This document shows, one piece after another, positions 32,570 through 40,434 of a stretch of 64,000 nucleotides of DNA (its first letter is position 1; every line of letters begins with the position of its first letter). Location of the stretch: contig DASUAL010000069.1 in assembly GCA_035763805.1 (NCBI GenBank), positions 1-64,000 on the forward strand, written 5' to 3'. The translations under genes and the position numbers were made by a program. Under the pieces are notes generated by a model. The model was not told the origin of the DNA. It made no database searches and saw nothing but the letters and a program-made list of their open reading frames with translations. The stretch comes from DASUAL01 sp035763805 (lineage in GTDB: Bacteria > Gemmatimonadota > Gemmatimonadetes > Gemmatimonadales > GWC2-71-9).

Positions 32570-34929
32570 CGCCGATGTTGTGGCTGCTTTTCGCCCTGCA
32601 GGGGCTGCCGCCCGACGTCCAAGCGAGCGTGGACCGGACGCGGCTCACGGCGGGCGACCAGTTGACCTTGACGGTGCGCGCGCGCACGCGCTCGGCCGAG
32701 CCCGTGAGCATCACCTTCCCGCCGCTCACCGGGTTCGCGATCATCGGCTCGCGCGAAGTGAGCGAGGTGGCGATCGACGGTGCGCGCGGTCCGACCCGCA
32801 CCACGATGCGGGAGGTGCAGCTCCGCGCCGTGCAGCCCGGGGCGCTCATGATCGGTGCGGTGCGAGTCCGACAGGGCGAGCAGGCGGTTGCGACCGACCC
32901 GATCGCGATCACCGTGGACAGCGCGGCCGCGGGTGTCGCGGGACTGCTCAGCCCGTTCGTGCGCGCACTGATCGCCGCGGCCGACCCGCCGGAGCAGCTC
33001 GAACGCGTCTCGCTGGCGGTGATCTTGCCGGCAGATACGATGCTCACGGGCGGGCAGCTCGATGTGATCGCGGCGGCCTGGTTTCCCAGGGAGTTGCGCC
33101 CACGGCTGCACGGTCGACCGATCCTCACCATGCAGACCCCCGAAGGCGTGTGGTCGTACCCTGGCGCCGCGCCGAGCGACGTCGCCGCATCGCGCCTGGT
33201 GCGGGGACGGTGGATGGACCTGTTCGTCGCTCACCAGATCGTGTTTCCGCTCGCGCCCGGGCGGGTGGTGATCCCGCCCGCCATGCTCGAGTACGCAATG
33301 CTCGTGCGGCTGTCCTTCTTCGGTCGCGAGGAGCGCTATTCCCTCAAGAGCGATTCCGTGGCGGTCACGGTGCTGCCGCTGCCCGAGCCCGGGCGGTCGG
33401 GGGACGATGAGCGCGTCGTGGCCCAGGGCCTGTCCCTCGCTCTCGGCGTGGCGCCGGCGGAGAGCCGGGTGGGGGAGCCGCTGGACGTCACGGCCACCAT
33501 CTCCGGAGTGGGGAACGTCGCGCTGTGGCCGGAGCCTGCCATCCGCTGGCCGCCAGGCTTCCGCGCGTACCCGGGGGAAACGGGGATGCGGCTGGAGCCG
33601 CGCCACGGCCGCATGGCTGGGAGCAAGACGTTCCACTACCTCGTCGTGCCCGACTCCGCCGGAGCGTTCGTCCTGCCTGAGATTCGCTACCCGTACTACG
33701 ACCTCGCGACCGGGACCCACGTCGCGGCACGCGCGGCGGCGCAGCCGCTGGCGGTCGCGCCCGGCGCTGAGCCGCGGGCCGCGCGGCCGGTGCCGGCGCT
33801 CGACCCGAGCGCGCGCGCGACCTCGGCGGACGAGGTCGCGGCCGGCCTCGTGCCGTGGGGCTGGCTGGCGCTACTCGTCGGTCCACCGCTCGCGGCCTGG
33901 CTGTGGCGGCGCCGCGGCGCGGCGCACGACACGCTCGCGCCCCCGAGCGGTGCCGCGCCGCCGCTCACACGCCTGGGGCGGCTGGAGCGGGAGTTCTACG
34001 CCGTGCTCGCGAGTCACGTCCCGGATCGGGGGGCCCGGGATGGTGACGGGCTCGCCCGGGCGTTGCGCGCGGCAGGTCTGGAGAGCGCCGTCGCCGACCA
34101 CGTGAAGCGCCTGCGTGACCGGTTGCGCGCGGCGCGCTACGGGCCACAGGGCATCGGGGACGCCGCGGAGCTGGCCGCCGAAGTGGAGCAGGTGCTCAAG
34201 GTGCTGGGTGCCGACCCTGTTGGCGGGCCCGGGGCGCGGGACGGCGGAGGCCGGCGGGTCGTCACCACCCTGTGCTTCGTGGCGCTGGCTGTCCCTCCCG
34301 CGGCCCGCGCGCAGGCCCCGAGCGCCGAGGCCCTGTACGAAGCGGGGGCGCTGCGCGCGGCCTCCGACTCGTTCGCCGCACGGGCGACGGCCGAGCCTCG
34401 CGTGGCCGCCCACTGGTACAACCTGGGTGCGACTCTGTATCGGGCCGGTGCGGACGGCAAGGCGGCTGCCGCCTGGGCCCTCGCGGCCCGGATGGCTCCC
34501 CGCGCGCCGCTCCTCCGCCGCGCTCGGCAGCTGCTGCCGCCTCCCGACGCGCCGAGCGAGTCGCTGCTCGCAGTCGGCCCCGTCACGCCTGCGGAGTGGG
34601 CGCTCGTCGCCGCAGTCGCGTGGCTGGCCTTGTGGACGGCCGTGGTCGCCCGCTGGCGCCGCTCGGTGCTGCTCGGGTTCGCGCTGGTGACGGCCGTGAC
34701 GGCGGGCCTCGCTGTCCGCGAATGGCAGCACCGGCGGCGCGGGGTGGCCGTGGTGGTGAACGCGGGGACCCCGGTGCGCGTGGCGCCGTACGGCGAGGCG
34801 AGCGCGGCGACCCGCGTGGAGCCGGGGGCCGCGTTGCTGGTCGAGCGGTCCTACGGCGCGTGGCTCGAGGTGCGCCGTCGCGACGGCGTGCACGGCTGGG
34901 TACTCGCCTCGGAAGTGGTCGGGTTGTGA
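32566..34929 (+). CDS. batD: BatD-BatE fusion with TPR and SH3 domains
   Basis: A 787-aa fusion. Residues 1-430 are the BatD beta-sandwich region (SVDRTRLTAGDQLTLTVRA, FAIIGSREVSEVAIDG), followed by a membrane helix near 435-455 and a cytosolic helical part. Near residue 562 an internal signal-like segment (VVTTLCFVALAVPPAARAQ) begins the BatE-type module: TPRs (AAHWYNLGATLYRAGADGKA), two membrane helices (about 665-715) and a C-terminal SH3-like domain (VAVVVNAGTPVRVAPYGEAS to HGWVLASEV). GTG 32566 is recorded; ATG 32575 is an alternative. It overlaps mutL by 4 bases. Confidence 0.9.
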   Translation: MTPMLWLLFALQGLPPDVQASVDRTRLTAGDQLTLTVRARTRSAEPVSITFPPLTGFAIIGSREVSEVAIDGARGPTRTTMREVQLRAVQPGALMIGAVRVRQGEQAVATDPIAITVDSAAAGVAGLLSPFVRALIAAADPPEQLERVSLAVILPADTMLTGGQLDVIAAAWFPRELRPRLHGRPILTMQTPEGVWSYPGAAPSDVAASRLVRGRWMDLFVAHQIVFPLAPGRVVIPPAMLEYAMLVRLSFFGREERYSLKSDSVAVTVLPLPEPGRSGDDERVVAQGLSLALGVAPAESRVGEPLDVTATISGVGNVALWPEPAIRWPPGFRAYPGETGMRLEPRHGRMAGSKTFHYLVVPDSAGAFVLPEIRYPYYDLATGTHVAARAAAQPLAVAPGAEPRAARPVPALDPSARATSADEVAAGLVPWGWLALLVGPPLAAWLWRRRGAAHDTLAPPSGAAPPLTRLGRLEREFYAVLASHVPDRGARDGDGLARALRAAGLESAVADHVKRLRDRLRAARYGPQGIGDAAELAAEVEQVLKVLGADPVGGPGARDGGGRRVVTTLCFVALAVPPAARAQAPSAEALYEAGALRAASDSFAARATAEPRVAAHWYNLGATLYRAGADGKAAAAWALAARMAPRAPLLRRARQLLPPPDAPSESLLAVGPVTPAEWALVAAVAWLALWTAVVARWRRSVLLGFALVTAVTAGLAVREWQHRRRGVAVVVNAGTPVRVAPYGEASAATRVEPGAALLVERSYGAWLEVRRRDGVHGWVLASEVVGL

Positions 34930-36623
34930 CGAGCGGCATCGCCGTTCTCCCGCCGCATGTCGCCGACCAGATCGCCGCGGGCGAGGTGGTGGAGCGCCCC
35001 GCGTCGATCGTGAAGGAGCTCGTCGAGAACGCGCTCGACGCCGGCGCCCGAACGGTGCGGGTCGAGATCGAGAACGGCGGCAAGACGCTGATCCGTGTGA
35101 GCGACGACGGGGAGGGGATGAGCCGGGCCGACGCGGCACTCGCCCTGGCGCGCCACGCTACGAGCAAGATCCGCGAGGCCGCAGACCTGATCGGCGTCGG
35201 CACGTTCGGCTTCCGCGGCGAGGCGCTGCCGGCGATCGCTTCGGTGTCGCGCTTTGAGCTCGAGACGTCGCCCGACGGCCGCAGCGGCACGCGCATCCGC
35301 GCCGCCGGCGGGACGCGCGAGGCGGTTGAGGACGCGGTGCGCCAGCGCGGCACCACCGTGACCGTCCGCGCGTTGTTCTTCAATACGCCAGCGCGCCGGA
35401 AATTCCTGCGCGCCCAGGCGACGGAGACGCGCGCCGTCGTCGAGGCACTGACCGTTCTTGCCCTCGCACGCCCCGACGTCGCCTTTACCCTCACGAGCGA
35501 CGACCGGGTGCTGATCGACGTCCGCCCCCGCGGCGCCGACGGGACCATCGACCGCCTGCGTGAGCTGTGGGGGCGCGACGTGGCAGACACGCTGCTTCCC
35601 GTGGCGCACCGAGAGGGACCCCTCGAAGTGCGGGGGTTCGCCCAGCGGCCCGCGCAGGCGAAGCCCGCCGGGCGCAAGGGCTACGTGTTCGTGCGCGGCC
35701 GCCCGATCCGCGATCCCTTCATCCTGCGCTCGGCGGAAGCGGGCTATCGCTCCACGATCGCGCCGGGCGATCGGCCCTCGCTGATCCTGTTTCTCGAGCT
35801 TCCGGGCGACGCCGTGGACGTGAACGTTCACCCGGCGAAGCTCGAGGTGCGCTTCCGGGAGAAATTCTTCGTGGAGAAGGTCGTCGAGCAGGCCGTACGG
35901 CTGGCACTGGGACCCCTCGCCGCAGCCGCTCCCCTCCAAGGTGTCGGGGGTGAGACGGCAGGTGTCGGGTTTCAGGGGTCAGGTGTCGGAGGTTTCGGCT
36001 CGCCGCTCGAAATCTTCCCAGGTGAGTCCCTGACACCTGACACCCGACACCTGACACCTCTCCTCCAGGTCTTCGATACCTACATCCTGTTCCAGACCGA
36101 CTCCGGCGTCGCGATCGTGGATCAGCACTCGGCGCACGAGCGCGTGCTGTACGAGGCGGTGATGCACCAGCTCTCGGGCGACGGCGCACCGGCGCAGCGG
36201 CTGTTGCTGCCGCTGACGCTCGAGTTCGCGACCGCGGAGCTGGAGGCTGTCGAGGCCAACCGCGAGTTGTTGCGGCGTGTTGGATACGAGGTGGAGCCGT
36301 TCTCCGGGCGGACGGTGGTCGTGCACACGGCACCTAATCCGCATCCGCGCTTCGACGCGGCGCGTTGCCTCCAGGAACTGGTCGCGGACTTGGCGGGGGG
36401 GGCGGGGGGGCGGTTCGGGGCGCTCGCGAACCGGCTGGAGCGCTTTGCCGCCACGTTTGCCTGTCGAGCCGCTATCAAGGCGGGGCAGCGGCTCGAGCCC
36501 GAGGAGATGCGGGAGCTCGTCACGCGGCTCCTCGGCGCCACGCTCCCCGCGCACGACGTGCACGGGCGCCCGACCGTCGTGCAGCTGCCGAAGGATGAGC
36601 TGGAGCGGCGGTTTGGGCGATAG
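34926..36623 (+). CDS. mutL: DNA mismatch repair protein MutL
   Basis: A 565-aa GHKL ATPase that couples mismatch recognition to strand removal. N-terminal motifs are intact: ERPASIVKELVENALDAGA, DDGEGM, ARHATSKI and GFRGEALPAIASVS. The C-terminal dimerisation domain has DQHSAHERVLYE, close to the DQHAxxERxxYE endonuclease motif, but the CPHGRP motif reads DVHGRP, so nicking activity is uncertain. The interdomain linker (about 339-380) is coded by a tandem-word repeat element. G8 and G7 tracts occur at 36395-36410. Start GTG 34926, fused to the batD stop. Confidence 0.95.
   Translation: MTSGIAVLPPHVADQIAAGEVVERPASIVKELVENALDAGARTVRVEIENGGKTLIRVSDDGEGMSRADAALALARHATSKIREAADLIGVGTFGFRGEALPAIASVSRFELETSPDGRSGTRIRAAGGTREAVEDAVRQRGTTVTVRALFFNTPARRKFLRAQATETRAVVEALTVLALARPDVAFTLTSDDRVLIDVRPRGADGTIDRLRELWGRDVADTLLPVAHREGPLEVRGFAQRPAQAKPAGRKGYVFVRGRPIRDPFILRSAEAGYRSTIAPGDRPSLILFLELPGDAVDVNVHPAKLEVRFREKFFVEKVVEQAVRLALGPLAAAAPLQGVGGETAGVGFQGSGVGGFGSPLEIFPGESLTPDTRHLTPLLQVFDTYILFQTDSGVAIVDQHSAHERVLYEAVMHQLSGDGAPAQRLLLPLTLEFATAELEAVEANRELLRRVGYEVEPFSGRTVVVHTAPNPHPRFDAARCLQELVADLAGGAGGRFGALANRLERFAATFACRAAIKAGQRLEPEEMRELVTRLLGATLPAHDVHGRPTVVQLPKDELERRFGR
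35939..36057. repeat. Inverted tandem-word repeat inside mutL, in frame
   Basis: The right arm is four tandem 7-mers CTGACAC, CTGACAC, CCGACAC, CTGACAC (36030-36057). The left arm carries the reverse words: AGGTGTCGG (35939), CAGGTGTCGGG (35959) and GTCAGGTGTCGG (35978-35989). The last is a perfect 12-bp inverted match to 36044-36055. The whole stretch stays open and codes for the Gly/Ser/Thr-rich MutL linker. Confidence 0.8.
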
Positions 36624-36632
36624 GACCGTTAT

Positions 36633-36734
36633 ACGATGCTACGACGCTACGTTGTACGACGCCACGATGCTACGACGCTACGAAAGGCTCGTCGTGCGAC
36701 ACGTACAACGTAGCGTCGTATGACGTAGCGTCGT
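36633..36734. repeat. Inverted tandem-word repeat at the mutL/miaA junction
   Basis: The left arm (36633-36679) is six tandem units near ACGAYGCT (ACGATGCT, ACGACGCT, ACGTTGT, ACGACGCC, ACGATGCT, ACGACGCT). The right arm has AGCGTCGT at 36712-36719 and 36727-36734. ACGACGCTACGTTGTACG (36641-36658) is an 18-bp perfect inverted match to 36702-36719. The last word runs into the miaA start codon (GTG 36733). The same words recur 9 kb away at 45502-45581. Confidence 0.85.
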
Positions 36735-37689
36735 GACCTCCCCACAACTCTTGACGCCCGTGGTCGTCGGCCCCACCGGCGTCGGCAAGACCGCCGTGGC
36801 GGCCGCGTGGGCGGAGCTCGAGCCCGTGACGGTCATCTCCGCCGACGCGCGGCAGGTCTACCGCGACCTCGACATCGGGACCGCGAAGCCCGACCGGACG
36901 TTGCTCACGCGGCTGCCGCATCTCGGGATCGACCTCGTCGAGCCGGGGGACCGCTACAGCGCCGGGCGTTTCGGGCGCGACGCCAGCGGCTGGCTCGCGG
37001 AGGTGCGCGCCGCGGGAAGGCAGCCGCTCGTCTTGGGGGGAACGGGCTTCTACGTTCGAGCACTGGCCGAGGGCCTGTTCCGCGAGCCGCCGCTCGACCG
37101 CGAGCGGCGTGAGCGGCTGCGTGCTTGGGCGGGCCGGCTGGTTGCCGCGCAGCTCGCGCATTGGGCCGCACGGCTCGACCGCCGGTTCGCGGGCGGCGGG
37201 CGCCAGCGGGCCACCCGCGTGCTCGAAGTGGCCATCCTGACGGGACGATCGCTCTCGTGGTGGCAGCGCGAGGCCCGCGAGACCGGGGTGATGCGGCCGT
37301 GGTACATTCATCTGACCCTGCCGCGTGACGTGCTGCACCGGCGCATCGCGGAGCGCGTGGACCGGATGCTCGCGGCGGGCCTGGTCGACGAGGTCCGGCG
37401 GGTGCTGGCCCGCGGGGTCTCGCCGCACGCGCCGGGTCTCGACGGCGTGGGTTACCGGGAGGTGGTCGCGATGTTCGAGGGACACCTGTCCGAGCGTGAC
37501 CTGCGGGAGGCTATCGTCGTCGCGACCCGCAGGTACGCGAAACGGCAGGAGACGTGGTTTCGCAATCAACTGCGTCGTCAACCGTCGGCCGTCAGCTACC
37601 AGGAGGAGGTCTGGATGCTGGACGCGACACCGAGTGCCAAGGCTCTGGCCGCCGCGATCCTCGAACGCTGGCACGCCCTTGTGTGCTGA
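36733..37689 (+). CDS. miaA: tRNA dimethylallyltransferase
   Basis: A 318-aa enzyme that prenylates adenosine 37 of tRNAs reading UNN codons. P-loop VVVGPTGVGKTAVAA, ISADARQVYRDLDIGTAKP, LVLGGTGFYVRAL and the late block ARGVSPHAPGLDGVGYREV ... RRYAKRQETWFRNQ are all family signatures. Start GTG 36733 sits at the very end of an inverted repeat element, and the C-terminal residues after RNQL (RRQPSAVSYQ and on) overlap the left arm of another. Both ends of this gene therefore appear reshaped by repeats. Confidence 0.95.
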   Translation: MTSPQLLTPVVVGPTGVGKTAVAAAWAELEPVTVISADARQVYRDLDIGTAKPDRTLLTRLPHLGIDLVEPGDRYSAGRFGRDASGWLAEVRAAGRQPLVLGGTGFYVRALAEGLFREPPLDRERRERLRAWAGRLVAAQLAHWAARLDRRFAGGGRQRATRVLEVAILTGRSLSWWQREARETGVMRPWYIHLTLPRDVLHRRIAERVDRMLAAGLVDEVRRVLARGVSPHAPGLDGVGYREVVAMFEGHLSERDLREAIVVATRRYAKRQETWFRNQLRRQPSAVSYQEEVWMLDATPSAKALAAAILERWHALVC

Positions 37690-37712
37690 CGGCTGAAGGC
37701 TGACAGCTGAAT
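37588..37712. repeat. Inverted tandem-word repeat at the miaA/bshA junction
   Basis: Four tandem 7-mers, GCTGACG, GCTGAAG, GCTGACA and GCTGAAT (37685-37712), contain the miaA stop codon and the first two bases of the bshA ATG (37711). GCCGTCAGC (37588-37596) in the miaA end is a perfect 9-bp inverted match to 37685-37693. Confidence 0.7.
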
Positions 37713-38838
37713 GCGCATCGGCATTACCTGCTACCCGACCTACGGTGGCTCCGGGGCCGTCGCGACCGAGCTCGGCCTCGAGCTCGGCCGGCGGGGGCAC
37801 GAAGTCCATATCATCTCGTACGCCAGCCCCTTCCGGCTGCGCGGCGGGTTCGCGGAACGGGTCACGTTCCACGAAGTGGTGCCCGCCGACTACCCGTTGT
37901 TCGAGCAGTCGCCCTACGCGCTGGCGCTGGCCGTGAAGCAGCACGAGGTGGCGTTGCGCGAAGAGCTCGACCTGATGCACGTCCACTACGCGATCCCCCA
38001 CGCCGCCACGGCGTGGCTTGCGAAGCAGATGCTCAAGGGCCAGCGCGATCTCAAGGTGGTGACGACGCTGCACGGCACCGACATCACGCTCGTCGGCCAG
38101 GATCCGTCGTACTTCACCATCACCAAGTTCTCGATCGAGCAGTCGGATCGTGTGACCGCCGTATCGGAGTACCTGAAGGACGAGACCTACCGGGCATTCG
38201 GCTGTACCGGTTGCGATGTCCAGGTGATCCCGAACTTCGTGGCGCCCGCGGATTTCCATCCCGCGACGGACGGATCGTGCCGGCGCGCCCTCGCGCCCGT
38301 CGGTCACAAGATCCTGATCCACGTCTCGAACTTCCGAGCTGTGAAGCGGCTCGGCGACGTGATCAAAGTGTTCGCGGGAGTGCGCCGGGCCGTGCCGGCG
38401 ACGCTGGTGCTCGCCGGTGACGGCCCCGATCGCGACCTCGCCGAACAGGAAGTCGATCACCTGAAGCTGCGCTCGGATGTGCGCTTCCTGGGCAAGGTGA
38501 ACCAGGTGGCGGACCTCCTGCGGGGGAGCGACCTGTTCCTGCTCCCGTCGCAGACCGAGTCGTTCGGGCTCTCCGCGCTGGAAGCGATGGCCTGCGGCGT
38601 GCCGGTGATCGCGAGCCGTGTGGGCGGGCTCCCTGAAGTGGTGGTGGACGGCGAGACGGGGCACTTGGCGCCGGTGGGCGCGGTGGACGAGATGACCGAG
38701 CGTGCCGTGGCGCTGCTGCGGGACCCCGCGGCGCACGCGCGTATGCGGGCCGCCGCGAGCGCCCGCGCCCGCGAGTTCTCAGCCGAGCGGATCGTGCCGC
38801 GCTACGAGCGGCTGTACCAGGACGTCTTGCGTGATTGA
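37711..38838 (+). CDS. bshA: N-acetyl-alpha-D-glucosaminyl L-malate synthase BshA
   Basis: A 375-aa GT-B glycosyltransferase (family GT4) that makes GlcNAc-malate, the first step of bacillithiol synthesis. IGITCYPTYGGSGAVATELG, LMHVHYAIPHA, TTLHGTDITLVGQD, VIPNFV, HVSNFRAVKR and the nucleotide-sugar motif QTESFGLSALEAMACGVPV are close to characterised BshA proteins. bshB and bshC are not in the window. ATG 37711 lies at the end of a tandem-word repeat, 21 bases after miaA. It overlaps the prenyltransferase gene by 8 bases. Confidence 0.92.
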   Translation: MRIGITCYPTYGGSGAVATELGLELGRRGHEVHIISYASPFRLRGGFAERVTFHEVVPADYPLFEQSPYALALAVKQHEVALREELDLMHVHYAIPHAATAWLAKQMLKGQRDLKVVTTLHGTDITLVGQDPSYFTITKFSIEQSDRVTAVSEYLKDETYRAFGCTGCDVQVIPNFVAPADFHPATDGSCRRALAPVGHKILIHVSNFRAVKRLGDVIKVFAGVRRAVPATLVLAGDGPDRDLAEQEVDHLKLRSDVRFLGKVNQVADLLRGSDLFLLPSQTESFGLSALEAMACGVPVIASRVGGLPEVVVDGETGHLAPVGAVDEMTERAVALLRDPAAHARMRAAASARAREFSAERIVPRYERLYQDVLRD

Positions 38839-39655
38839 CGTCCTCCGGCTCGTCCGGGCGCACAATCTGGTCGTCGCCGCGGCGGGCGTGCTCGCCGGGG
38901 GATGGATCGCGCTCGGCGCGCTGGCCACGCCCAAACTGCTCGTCTTCGCCGCAATCGCGGCGGTCGGGTTCGGAGCGGCGGGCAACGCGATCAACGATAT
39001 CTGGGACATCGCGGCAGACCGCGTGAATCGCAGCCCCGCGGACCGTCCGCTCGCCGCCGGACGCGTCTCCCGGGGGACGGCAGACTTGTGCGTGGTGGGC
39101 GGGACCCTGATCGGTATCGCAGGCGCGGCGCTGGTGAGCGGTACGGCATTGCTGGTCGGGCTCGCCGCGCTCGCCATCATGATCGCCTACTCACCGGTCC
39201 TGAAACGTCATGGCTTCGTTGGGAACGTGGCGGTGGCGCTCGTCGCTGGCCTGCCGCTCGCGTACGGCGCGCTCGCGGTCGGGGGCCCGGCGCAGGGGGC
39301 CGTTCCCTGGGCGCTCGCGGCGTGGATCCACCTCATCCGGGAGGTCGTGAAGGACATCGAGGACGACACCGGCGATCGGGTGCTCGGACGTCGCACGCTG
39401 CCCATCGCCATCGGCGCGCGCGGGGCGGCGCTCGTTGCGGCGGCGCTCGCGCTCGCATTCGTGCCGGCGAGTATCGTGTTGCCGGTCGCCGCCCGCTACG
39501 GCGGTGCCTACTACGTCGTCGCGCTGTTCGCTCAGCTCGCCGTGCTGCTCGTCGCCAGCCGGCTGATCACCGGCACGGTGCGCCGGAACAGCCTCTTACT
39601 GAAAGGAGCGATGCTCGTGGGGATCGTGGCGCTGATCGTGGGACGGGTCTCATGA
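38831..39655 (+). CDS. UbiA-family prenyltransferase (geranylgeranylglycerol-phosphate type)
   Basis: A 274-aa membrane prenyltransferase with about eight helices. The first Asp-rich motif is NAINDIWDIAADRVNRSPADRPLAAG and the second VVKDIEDDTGDRVLGRRTLPI; both bind Mg-diphosphate. The pattern NDxxD..N..PxRPLxxG resembles the geranylgeranylglycerol-phosphate geranylgeranyltransferase branch and menaquinone/haem UbiA relatives. The acceptor cannot be fixed. GTG 38831 overlaps bshA; the stop overlaps uppP (ATGA). Confidence 0.85.
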   Translation: MIDVLRLVRAHNLVVAAAGVLAGGWIALGALATPKLLVFAAIAAVGFGAAGNAINDIWDIAADRVNRSPADRPLAAGRVSRGTADLCVVGGTLIGIAGAALVSGTALLVGLAALAIMIAYSPVLKRHGFVGNVAVALVAGLPLAYGALAVGGPAQGAVPWALAAWIHLIREVVKDIEDDTGDRVLGRRTLPIAIGARGAALVAAALALAFVPASIVLPVAARYGGAYYVVALFAQLAVLLVASRLITGTVRRNSLLLKGAMLVGIVALIVGRVS

Positions 39656-40434
39656 GCTATTGGCAGGCGGTCCTGCTGGGGCTCGTGCAGGGAGTCACCG
39701 AGTTCCTGCCGGTCTCGAGCGACGGCCACCTCGCACTGGTGGGCATCCTCGCCCGCGTGCAGACGCCCGGCGTATTCGTGGAGGTGGCGCTCCATGTGGC
39801 GACGCTGGGCTCGGTGCTCGTCGTGTACGGTCGGCGGTTCGCGGAAATCACCATCGGCACGTTCGGCCGCCGGCCCGACGCGTTGCGCTTCGCTGGGCTC
39901 CTCATCCTGGCGACGGTCCCGGGGGTGGTGCTCGGCGTCCTGTTCCATGACGTGGTCGGGCGCGCCTTCGATTCGCTCTTGTTCGTCGGGGTCGCGTTTC
40001 TTGTCACCGGTCTGATGCTGTGGTCCACTCGGCGCCGGGGTGGCGGGGAACGCGTCCCTTCGCCGAGGGGAGCCGTCGTCATAGGGCTCGCCCAGGCGTT
40101 CGCCATCCTCCCGGGAATCTCCCGGTCCGGCTCCACGGTGACTGCCGGCCTTTGGCTCGGCCTCTCGCCGGTGTGGGCTGTCGAGTTCAGCTTCCTGATG
40201 GCGATCCCCATCATCGCGGGCGCGGCTGTGTTCGAGGCGCGTGATGTCGGGGTCGATATCGCGGCGGTCGGCGCGGCGCCGCTCGCGGTCAGTTGCGCCG
40301 TCGCGTTCATCGCCGGCATCCTCTCAATCCGCCTCTTGGTGTGGCTCGTGCAGCGCGGCCGGTTCCACGCCTTCGCCCCCTACTGCTGGGCGGTCGGTGC
40401 CTTCACCATCGCGTACGCGCTGTGGCGCGCGTAG
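39652..40434 (+). CDS. uppP: Undecaprenyl-diphosphatase UppP
   Basis: A 260-aa integral membrane phosphatase that recycles undecaprenyl diphosphate to the carrier used for peptidoglycan and other envelope glycans. The active-site motifs GVTEFLPVSSDGHLAL and LPGISRSGSTVTAGL are intact, and about eight membrane helices are visible. ATG 39652 overlaps the prenyltransferase stop. Confidence 0.95.
   Translation: MSYWQAVLLGLVQGVTEFLPVSSDGHLALVGILARVQTPGVFVEVALHVATLGSVLVVYGRRFAEITIGTFGRRPDALRFAGLLILATVPGVVLGVLFHDVVGRAFDSLLFVGVAFLVTGLMLWSTRRRGGGERVPSPRGAVVIGLAQAFAILPGISRSGSTVTAGLWLGLSPVWAVEFSFLMAIPIIAGAAVFEARDVGVDIAAVGAAPLAVSCAVAFIAGILSIRLLVWLVQRGRFHAFAPYCWAVGAFTIAYALWRA

Noticed and set aside
36633..36734. 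CRISPR-like array
   Set aside because: Units are 7-8 bp with no spacers and an inverted second arm; no cas genes are present.
40293..40421. Longer N terminus for birA that would include a DNA-binding domain
   Set aside because: The stretch lies inside uppP, is Arg/Pro/His-rich shadow sequence and shows no helix-turn-helix.
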